NCBI RefSeq assembly: GCF_009650435.1
Contig: NZ_VVIP01000013.1
Location: 12,520 to 72,720, forward strand
Direction: 5' to 3'
Source: Foetidibacter luteolus
GTDB lineage: Bacteria > Bacteroidota > Bacteroidia > Chitinophagales > Chitinophagaceae
DNA: 60,201 bases
Shown: in pieces, positions 53,801 through 60,201 of the stretch
How the letters are laid out: each line of letters opens with the position of its first letter
Numbering within the stretch: position 1 is the first letter of the stretch
Notes under the pieces: generated by a model
What the model saw: the letters and a program-made list of their open reading frames with translations, nothing else
Told to the model about the DNA's origin: nothing
The model's database searches: none
Position numbers and translations under genes: made by a program

Positions 53801-54607
53801 ATGAAAAATAGACTGAATACAACCCTGCTGATTGCTTTTGCGGCACTCATATTAATTGGAGGCATTTCCATTGCCTGGCAGAAAAAAGATCCCCCTAAAC
53901 AAAAAGGCACTTATGAAAAAAAGGGTGATGATACTACACGCTTGAAGAAAAAGTCCCTGACCAATAAAGAGATGGAAGAAATTGACAAGGCCATGGAAGA
54001 ACTGGATGTTGAAATGGGCAAACTGAACCTGGAGATGAAAAAAGTTGATTTTGAAATGATAAACAAGCAGGTGAAGGAAGCCATGGCGCAGGTTGATTTT
54101 GAAAAGATCAACCAACAGGTAAAAGAATCTGTAAAGCTGGCCATGGAGCAGGTGAAGAAAATTGACTGGGAAAAGATAAAGGTTGATGTTGACAAAGCCA
54201 TGGCTGAAGCTAAAGTAGAAATGGAAAAAATTGACATGGAAAAGATCAATGCCGAAATCAAGGCTGAAATGGCCAAGGTTAATGCTGAAATAAAGAAGGT
54301 GGATATGGAAAAAATAAAAGCCGATGTTAATAAAGCCATGGCTGAAGCCAAGGTGGAAATGCAGAAAGCCAAAGAACACCTTAAGGAGGTAAAAGCCTTT
54401 AGGGATGAGCTTCACAAAGATGGGCTTATTGACAAAAACAAAGAGTACAGTATTGAATGGAAAGGAGATGACTTGTACATCAATGGAAAAATGCAGTCAA
54501 AAGAAACCAGCAACAAATACCGCAAATACAAAAAAATTGAAAATTATACTATCCATTCTTCCGGTGACGATGACGATGACGATGAAAAGGATACTGAACG
54601 ACTATAA
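53801..54607 (+). CDS. Membrane-anchored repetitive coiled-coil protein
   Basis: A 268-residue protein with an N-terminal anchor (LNTTLLIAFAALILIGGISI) and a long alpha-helical body made of near-repeats of KIDMEKINAEIKAEM and DVDKAMAEAKVEMEKI types (about residues 60-200). The C-terminal segment YSIEWKGDDLYINGKMQSKE resembles the end of some BlaR1-associated Bacteroidota proteins. The extreme C-terminus is acidic (DDDDDD). The family is uncertain. It is flanked by terminators on both sides and so forms its own transcript. Confidence 0.75.
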   Translation: MKNRLNTTLLIAFAALILIGGISIAWQKKDPPKQKGTYEKKGDDTTRLKKKSLTNKEMEEIDKAMEELDVEMGKLNLEMKKVDFEMINKQVKEAMAQVDFEKINQQVKESVKLAMEQVKKIDWEKIKVDVDKAMAEAKVEMEKIDMEKINAEIKAEMAKVNAEIKKVDMEKIKADVNKAMAEAKVEMQKAKEHLKEVKAFRDELHKDGLIDKNKEYSIEWKGDDLYINGKMQSKETSNKYRKYKKIENYTIHSSGDDDDDDEKDTERL

Positions 54608-54641
54608 TACCCTCCATATACATCCTTGTTTTATAACAATT

Positions 54642-54666
54642 ACGGGCCGCTTTGCGGCCCGTTTTT
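54642..54666 (+). terminator. Rho-independent terminator
   Basis: ACGGGCCGC (54642-54650) pairs perfectly with GCGGCCCGT (54654-54662) around TTT, then TTTTATTT. Confidence 0.88.
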
Positions 54667-55131
54667 ATTTGTAAGTGACCTGATACCCTTTACCCGTACC
54701 GGTGATCAACGGGAATGCAATGCCTTGCCTGGTCAGTATTGGCAAAGCTGAAGGGCTGCCGGATTGAAGTGAAAACCCCGCTACCCCATGGGCCCCTGAA
54801 GGGGGAAATGCAGCGTTGCGGGTAGCGGAGTTGCAGCGGAAAGCCGGTACCGCTGCCGATGAGAAATATCAATGGCCGAAAGCCCATCAGCAGTTTATTA
54901 AAAAATCTACCTGTTGCCGGGGCAACATAAAGCCGTTTGCCAGGTTCTTATAACCAAGGCTCGTATAGCGCCATTAAACATAAATTGCTATATTCGGCCC
55001 GAATTAAAAGCTAACTGACCAATGCCATCCGGTTGCTGAAAGCCATAGCATTTTAGATAGCCAATACATAACAGGTAATCCAATATTTTACAAAAAAACG
55101 AACTGTAAAAAATCTAAAGGGATTATCATGT
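54667..55131. other. Intergenic before the giant surface protein
   Basis: About 465 bp. Contains a CCCCTGAAGGGGG-type palindrome near 54794-54806, related to the element inside hsdM, and AGTTGCAGCGGAAAGCC-like text at 54828-54845 that resembles a piece of family B. The last 100 bp are AT-rich and should hold the promoter. No gene is seen. Confidence 0.45.
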
Positions 55132-58100
55132 ATGTGTGGCTGGCCTAAACACTTCGTTTTACTAATCATCTACGTACTCCTTCAATGCCAGGGTATAGCA
55201 CAGGTTTGCGGCACACCCGGTATTGATGGCCCTACCAATGCAGCCCCTCCTATCAATACTTACTACCCAACCGGCGCTAATACAGTTCTACTGAGTGGCT
55301 CCTCAAGTGTTCTGCTTGAAGCTGTGCCGCCTACAGATGCTTTCGGCAATTCTTACGGCATTACCCCGGTAAGCCCGGGCGATTTACTGTTACTGATACA
55401 GGTACAGGATGCCACTATTTACCGCAGCAACGATAATCTTTATGGCAGCAACGATGCTACCGCTGGCCCTGACGGATTGGGGGGCACCGGTTATACAAGC
55501 CTGGGCAATGCAGGCATTTATGAATATGTTGTGGCGCTCAACAGCGTACCCTTAACAGGTGGGTTATTAAACTTCAGGGGCGGGGGCCCAGGCGGTACCC
55601 TGGTAAACGCTTACACCAGCCACCCGGGCGATGGAGACCAGGGCAAAAAAACATTCCAGGTGGTAAGGGTGCCGCAATTTTCTTCGCTTACACTTAGCCA
55701 GGATATTACCTGTCCGCCTTTTAACGGCTATGCCGGGGGCATCATCGCATTTGACGTAGCTGCAGACTTTGATTTTAACGGTCATACAATCAACGCATCG
55801 GCAAGGGGTTTCAGGGGCGGGTTCCAGGGGCCGGATGTAGCGTCGGGATGTAATACCCCTGCCACCTATGGCAGCCATTTGGCCAGCAAAGCATCTGTTA
55901 AGGGTGAAGGCATAGCAGGAACGCCGCGCCATACATGGAACGGCTTTGATTCCGCGGATTATGGCGCAGCCTGGTTAGGGTTTCCCGGAAACTATTACGG
56001 CAGGGGCGCCCCTGCCAATGCCGGTGGCGGAGGGGCCGACCACAATTCCGGTGGTGGCGGCGGAGGCAATGGTGGGGCCGGCGGCGGCGGCGGAGATGGC
56101 GTTTTGAGGGTTACTGTATGTTCTGATGAAGGCACCGACCGCGTAAGCGGCGGCAGGCCGGGCATCAACCTGCCTGCCACCAGTCCGCATCTTTTATTTA
56201 TGGGAGGCGGTGGTGGTGCTGGCGATGCCGACAACGTATCGGATGGCAATGGCGGCGGCGTGGGGGGCGGTATCATATTAATTAATGCATTCAGGATAAT
56301 TGGTACAGGCACAATACTGGCAAATGGAGGCAATGGTACCACGGGTACACCCAAAATTTTTGGGGACGGCGCAGGAGGCGGTGGGGCCGGTGGAACAATT
56401 TTAATAAACGCCATAGCCAGCAGCGGCGCTGTTCTTAACCTGTCAGCAAATGGCGGCAATGGCGGTCACACCATCAACTTCGCTGCAGATATACATGGCC
56501 CCGGTGGTGGCGGTGGCGGTGGCATAATTTGGCACAACGTGCCATCCGCGGTTATTAATACGCAGGTTACGGCGGGTGTTTCGGGCCTTACCGCCAGCGG
56601 CGCTGGCATTCCCTATAATGCGCAGGATGGTGCGGCAGGCATTGCAACATCTTTCCTCCAGGATGATTTGCCCGATTACCTCAAAGGCAAAGGCGCCACC
56701 TGCCTGCCAACACTCGTTATTGAAAAGTCTGAAATGCGGCCGGGTGTACCCGGTGCACGTACTGCCGGCAACAATGCGGTTTACACCCTAACTATTACCA
56801 ATGTAGAACCGCAAAGCGGCGCCGGCGGTGTAACAGTTAATGATGTATTGCCTGCGGGTTTTTCATTTGTATCCGCGTCAGTTGCCTACAGCAACTGGGC
56901 ATCAGGACCAACTTCTCCTGTAAATTCAGGAACGGCCGCTAACCCTGTGTTGGGCACGTTTAATATTCCGGGTGGCGGTGTGGTAACCATTACTATGACG
57001 GCATATATTGACCCATCCGTAATACCGGGAATGTATCATAACGGGGCCCAGGTTTTATACTTTGACCCTACACGCACCTTCCTTAACCCCTTACGGCAAA
57101 TTACCCCGCAGGCCCTTGCGTTGGCCGGGCAAAATACCGTTTACGAAGCAGGGCAGTTGGCAGGTACAGCCGCCGGTGGCTCCAACTACGACAGCGCTTC
57201 AGCCGGCCCTAACAGTGAAGATGTATATGTAATTGAAAATGGGATATTAACCTCTAACTCCCCCATCTGCCAGGATGAAGATATTGTTCTTACCGTTACT
57301 CCGCCTGCCTTAAAACTGCCATTAACTTATTCGTGGAGCGGGCCTAACTCGTTTACGTCAACCGCCCAAAACCCAACTATAACATCTGCACAACCTGTTA
57401 ACTCAGGTATTTATACCGTGCTGATAACTGACGCTAATGGATATACTTCTGCCTTAAGTACAACGGTAAATGTGGGTGCAAAATATTCCATCACCGTTGA
57501 AACCGAAATTTGCGAAGGCGGCTCTGTAAATGGCCATACAGTAACCGGCTCTTACAGGGATGTATTCAAGTCTGTTTATGGGTGCGATAGTATTGTTGTG
57601 CTTGACCTGTTGGTAAAACCAACATCTTCATCCTCCCTTTCCCCCGTCATTTGCGAAGGTGAAAGCTATGAGGGCTACACCACAAGCGGCACTTATGTGG
57701 ATGTATTGGTGGCGGCCAACGGCTGCGACAGCACAAGAACCATTAACCTTACCGTTTTGCCCAAAGCTTACGAAACAATTAACCCCATCATTTGCGAAGG
57801 CGAGAGCTACGAAGGTTACACCACCGCCGGCACTTATACTGACATACTGGTGGCCGCCAACGGCTGCGACAGCGTTAGAACCATTAACCTTACGGTTTTG
57901 CCCAAAGCTTACGAAACAATCAACCCCATCATTTGCGAAGGCGAGAGCTATGAAGGCTACACCACAAGCGGCACTTATGTGGATGTATTGGTGGCGGCCA
58001 ACGGCTGCGACAGCGTTAGGACCATTAACCTTACCGTTAAACCTAAGTCCCATACCACACTCAACCCCATTATTTGCGAAGGGGATAGCTACGAAGGTTA

Positions 58101-59790
58101 CACCACCAGCGGCACTTATACTGACATACTGCTGGCTGCCAACGGCTGCGACAGCGTAAGAACCATTAACCTTACCGTTAACAAAAAATCATACGAAACG
58201 CTTAACCCCATTATCTGCGAAGGAGATAGCTACGAGGGTTACACTACAAGCGGCACTTATACAGACATACTGGTGGCCGCCAATGGCTGCGACAGTGTAA
58301 GAACCATTAACCTTACCGTTAACAAAAAATCCTATGAAACGCTTAACCCCATTATTTGCGAAGGAGATAGCTACGAGGGTTACACTACAAGCGGCACTTA
58401 TACAGACATACTGGTGGCGGCCAATGGCTGCGACAGTATAAGGACCATCAACCTAACGGTTAAAGCCAGGTCTTACACCTCTTTTTCACCCACCATTTGC
58501 CAGGGAGAAAGTTATGAAGGCTATAAAGTGAGCGGCACCTATACAGATATTTTTCCAGCCGCCAATGGTTGCGACAGCATCCGGACCATCAACCTCACAG
58601 TTAAACCAAGGGCTTACTCCTTATTTACGCCCATCATTTGTGATGGAGAAAGTTACCAGGGCTACACAGTTCGCGGCACGTACGTTGATACATTGGTGGC
58701 GGCCAATGGCTGCGACAGCATCAGGACTATTCGCTTAACCGTTAACCCCAAAGCTTCATCCATCCTTAATGTTTCTATTTGCGAAGGTCAAAGCTACCTG
58801 GGTTATACCATAAGCGGTACTTATGTAGATGTTCTGGTGGCTGCCAACGGTTGCGACAGCATAAGGACCCTTAACCTTACAGTAAAATCAAAACCACGTA
58901 TCAGCATAACCCAATCCATCTGCGAAGGTGAGGACTATGCCGGCTACACAACAAGTGGTACATACATAGATACTTTCCCCACCGCCAATGGCTGCGACAG
59001 CATACGCACCCTGTACCTGCAAGTAAAACCCAAAGCCTATTCAAGCATTGATGCAGTTATCTGCGAAGGAGAAAGTTTCTTAGGTTACAACAGCAGCGGC
59101 ACTTATACAGACAGGCTGGTAGCGGCCAACGGCTGCGACAGCATAAGAACCATTCACCTCACCGTTAATCGTAAATCTTATGCCACCCTCGAGCAATCCA
59201 TTTGCGAAGGTGAAAACTATCTCGGTTATACACGCAACGGCATTTATATAGATACACTGGTGGCTGCCAACGGTTGCGACAGCATACGTACCATCAGACT
59301 TACTGTTCTATCCAGGCCGGCGCCTTCTCTCGGCCCCGATAAAGAAATCTGTTCCGGCGACAGCATCCTGCTTTCCCCCGGCATATTTAAAAATTATACC
59401 TGGCAGGATGGCTCTTCACAGCCTGCTTTTGTTGTTGTTGCGCCAGGCGTGTATTACGTACAGGTAACGGATATATGCGGCACCGCAAGAGATGAAATTT
59501 CTATTGTTCCGGGCAACTGCAATGTTTATTTTCCCAGTGGGTTTACCCCTAATGGCGATGGCCGCAACGATGTCTTCCGTGTGCTCAACGGCTTAAACCT
59601 GCAGGATTACCGGCTTACCATTTTTAACCGCTGGGGGCAAAAAATATTCGAAACAACCAACCCCTCCACCGGGTGGAACGGCATGCACAACGGCAGGCCA
59701 TTGCCCATGGGCAGCTATGTTTGGTTTAGCAGTTTTAACAAACAGGGCGAAGTATTTAAAATGAAGGGCACCATCACGTTAATAAGGTAA
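55132..59790 (+). CDS. Giant T9SS surface protein with Cys-pair repeats
   Basis: A 1552-residue protein. The signal peptide covers about 1-24. Glycine-rich blocks lie at about 290-470 (GGGGADHNSGGGGGGNGGAG), a DUF11-like domain at about 525-620 (YTLTITNVEPQSG, VNDVLPAGFSFVS), and an Ig/PKD-like domain at about 705-785. Then come about 13 modules of 47 residues (about 790-1402), each with C-E-G near the start and NGCDS about 24 residues later, so two Cys each. The C-terminus has a type B sorting domain (GFTPNGDGRNDVF, IFNRWGQKIFE, GSYVWF). It is secreted and surface-anchored by the type IX system; a role in adhesion or gliding is inferred. No nearby gene explains its function. Confidence 0.92.
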   Translation: MCGWPKHFVLLIIYVLLQCQGIAQVCGTPGIDGPTNAAPPINTYYPTGANTVLLSGSSSVLLEAVPPTDAFGNSYGITPVSPGDLLLLIQVQDATIYRSNDNLYGSNDATAGPDGLGGTGYTSLGNAGIYEYVVALNSVPLTGGLLNFRGGGPGGTLVNAYTSHPGDGDQGKKTFQVVRVPQFSSLTLSQDITCPPFNGYAGGIIAFDVAADFDFNGHTINASARGFRGGFQGPDVASGCNTPATYGSHLASKASVKGEGIAGTPRHTWNGFDSADYGAAWLGFPGNYYGRGAPANAGGGGADHNSGGGGGGNGGAGGGGGDGVLRVTVCSDEGTDRVSGGRPGINLPATSPHLLFMGGGGGAGDADNVSDGNGGGVGGGIILINAFRIIGTGTILANGGNGTTGTPKIFGDGAGGGGAGGTILINAIASSGAVLNLSANGGNGGHTINFAADIHGPGGGGGGGIIWHNVPSAVINTQVTAGVSGLTASGAGIPYNAQDGAAGIATSFLQDDLPDYLKGKGATCLPTLVIEKSEMRPGVPGARTAGNNAVYTLTITNVEPQSGAGGVTVNDVLPAGFSFVSASVAYSNWASGPTSPVNSGTAANPVLGTFNIPGGGVVTITMTAYIDPSVIPGMYHNGAQVLYFDPTRTFLNPLRQITPQALALAGQNTVYEAGQLAGTAAGGSNYDSASAGPNSEDVYVIENGILTSNSPICQDEDIVLTVTPPALKLPLTYSWSGPNSFTSTAQNPTITSAQPVNSGIYTVLITDANGYTSALSTTVNVGAKYSITVETEICEGGSVNGHTVTGSYRDVFKSVYGCDSIVVLDLLVKPTSSSSLSPVICEGESYEGYTTSGTYVDVLVAANGCDSTRTINLTVLPKAYETINPIICEGESYEGYTTAGTYTDILVAANGCDSVRTINLTVLPKAYETINPIICEGESYEGYTTSGTYVDVLVAANGCDSVRTINLTVKPKSHTTLNPIICEGDSYEGYTTSGTYTDILLAANGCDSVRTINLTVNKKSYETLNPIICEGDSYEGYTTSGTYTDILVAANGCDSVRTINLTVNKKSYETLNPIICEGDSYEGYTTSGTYTDILVAANGCDSIRTINLTVKARSYTSFSPTICQGESYEGYKVSGTYTDIFPAANGCDSIRTINLTVKPRAYSLFTPIICDGESYQGYTVRGTYVDTLVAANGCDSIRTIRLTVNPKASSILNVSICEGQSYLGYTISGTYVDVLVAANGCDSIRTLNLTVKSKPRISITQSICEGEDYAGYTTSGTYIDTFPTANGCDSIRTLYLQVKPKAYSSIDAVICEGESFLGYNSSGTYTDRLVAANGCDSIRTIHLTVNRKSYATLEQSICEGENYLGYTRNGIYIDTLVAANGCDSIRTIRLTVLSRPAPSLGPDKEICSGDSILLSPGIFKNYTWQDGSSQPAFVVVAPGVYYVQVTDICGTARDEISIVPGNCNVYFPSGFTPNGDGRNDVFRVLNGLNLQDYRLTIFNRWGQKIFETTNPSTGWNGMHNGRPLPMGSYVWFSSFNKQGEVFKMKGTITLIR
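57511..59340 (+). repeat. 141-bp coding tandem repeat, about 13 units
   Basis: Successive Cys codons of the I-C-E-G motif are 141 bp apart; for example, the neighbouring units at about 57790 and 57931 are nearly identical. Units 2 to 7 are the closest to each other, and later ones have drifted, mainly in the first third and the linker. The first unit (ICEGGSVNGHTV) is clearly diverged. Confidence 0.92.
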
Positions 59791-59831
59791 GCCAACATTG
59801 GCAATAATACCTGATTGCCGTTTACTCAAGC

Positions 59832-59854
59832 TGTCAGCCTGAGCTTGTCGAAGG
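59832..59854 (-). repeat. Repeat family C, copy 3 (inverted)
   Basis: TGTCAGCCTGAGCTTGTCGA then AGG, the reverse complement of the element found inside hsdM and at 17.55 kb. Confidence 0.65.
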
Positions 59855-59963
59855 CGGGCAATTAAACTGTTACGAAGCCAAGCGCTTGGATTAAACTGGA
59901 ATTTATTTTCGTAAGGAAACAATAGCCAAAGCTGTTTAATATAATTATTTAAAATAGACAGAT

Positions 59964-60081
59964 TTTCAGGGGGTGCCCCCAAGCTATCGCAAGGGGTCGG
60001 GCTTTCCGCTCATACTCCGGCACAAAGCCTCTGCTGCGATGGCCTCACCGGGGTATCCGCTGCAATCCCTCACCCGAAAGG
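59964..60081 (+). repeat. Dispersed repeat family B, copy 4
   Basis: Full-length copy: GGGGGTGCCCCC, GGGGTCGGGCTTTCCGCTC, CCGGCACAAAGCC, GATGGCCTCACCGGGG, GCAATCCCTCACCCG. The closest relative is copy 2 at 35.8 kb. Confidence 0.8.
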
Positions 60082-60201
60082 CGGTTACCGGTTACCAGTT
60101 ACCAGTGTGTTGATGTTAATACGGTGTCTTGATGAAGCGATGTGGCAGTACCGGTTGCCGTTTGCCCGAAGGGCATTAATAACAATAGCCACGGGTGAAA
60201 C

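Larger units (their letters stand above)
59791..60201. other. Intergenic right edge with repeats
   Basis: Holds a family C element (59832-59854) and a full family B copy (59964-60081). The rest shows no gene; GTTACCGGTTACCAGTTACC at 60085-60104 is a short direct repeat. The next gene lies outside the window. Confidence 0.5.

Noticed and set aside
54690..54887. Minus-strand 65-codon frame before the giant gene
   Set aside because: Runs over repeat-derived DNA with palindromes and has no protein-like features.
55567..56459. Long minus-strand frames inside the giant surface gene
   Set aside because: Antisense of glycine-rich codons gives long proline-rich open frames by composition alone.
57628..58159. 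Alternative frames in the 141-bp repeats
   Set aside because: The repeat length is a multiple of three, so all frames stay open; the main frame has a signal peptide and known domains.

Overview
The window looks like a stretch of a Bacteroidota chromosome, most likely a member of the Chitinophagaceae. The grounds are a type IX secretion pair (a C25-family sortase-like protease next to a PorV/PorQ-type barrel), a giant surface protein ending in a gliding-motility-type C-terminal domain, a DUF6266 protein, LytTR and HisKA_3 signalling proteins, and very weak Shine-Dalgarno signals. No rRNA, tRNA or CRISPR array was recognised.

Layout. 0-13 kb is a defence island read on the minus strand. From its promoter end it runs hsdM, hsdS, a 108-aa unknown, a DUF262/DUF1524 (GmrSD-like) protein, hsdR, an AAA ATPase coupled to a possible TOPRIM-like partner, a DUF1643 protein, a GIY-YIG protein with a RAMA-like tail, two small unknowns and a possible PD-(D/E)XK protein. 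13.5-15.8 kb holds a secreted protein, a polytopic membrane protein and a HisKA_3 sensor kinase with no response regulator. 15.8-22 kb is repeat-rich and gene-poor: 80-81-bp tandem repeats, a DUF6266 gene, degenerate duplicated spacers, and two almost identical copies of an HTH gene with a minisatellite tail, flanking an AT-rich gene for a secreted coiled-coil protein.

22-36.7 kb is ordinary chromosome: a propeller-amidohydrolase, a multi-PAS histidine kinase, an OYE-family reductase, a PNPOx-like stress protein, a LytS/LytTR two-component pair, a SnoaL-like protein, a Tat-exported phosphotriesterase homologue and an RDD protein. 36.9-43.2 kb is the PorV-like/PorU2-like pair. 43.7-45.5 kb is a second, AT-richer AAA ATPase/DUF3226 (TOPRIM) pair. 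45.6-53.6 kb holds housekeeping genes: hpt, a LysM glucosaminidase, an O-methyltransferase, a sodium:solute symporter, a LOG protein, a GlcD-like oxidase and an Rpn-type nuclease. 53.8-59.8 kb ends with a repetitive helical protein and a 1552-residue type IX surface protein carrying about 13 copies of a 47-residue Cys-pair module.

The most notable features are the composite type I restriction operon, whose hsdM and hsdR genes seem to carry in-frame insertions of short palindromic repeats; two unrelated AAA/TOPRIM-like pairs with one-base start-stop overlaps; an HTH gene that travels inside a dispersed repeat; and at least two families of intergenic repeats (nine copies of one, four of the other). 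Family names are recognised by eye from motifs; no database search was run.
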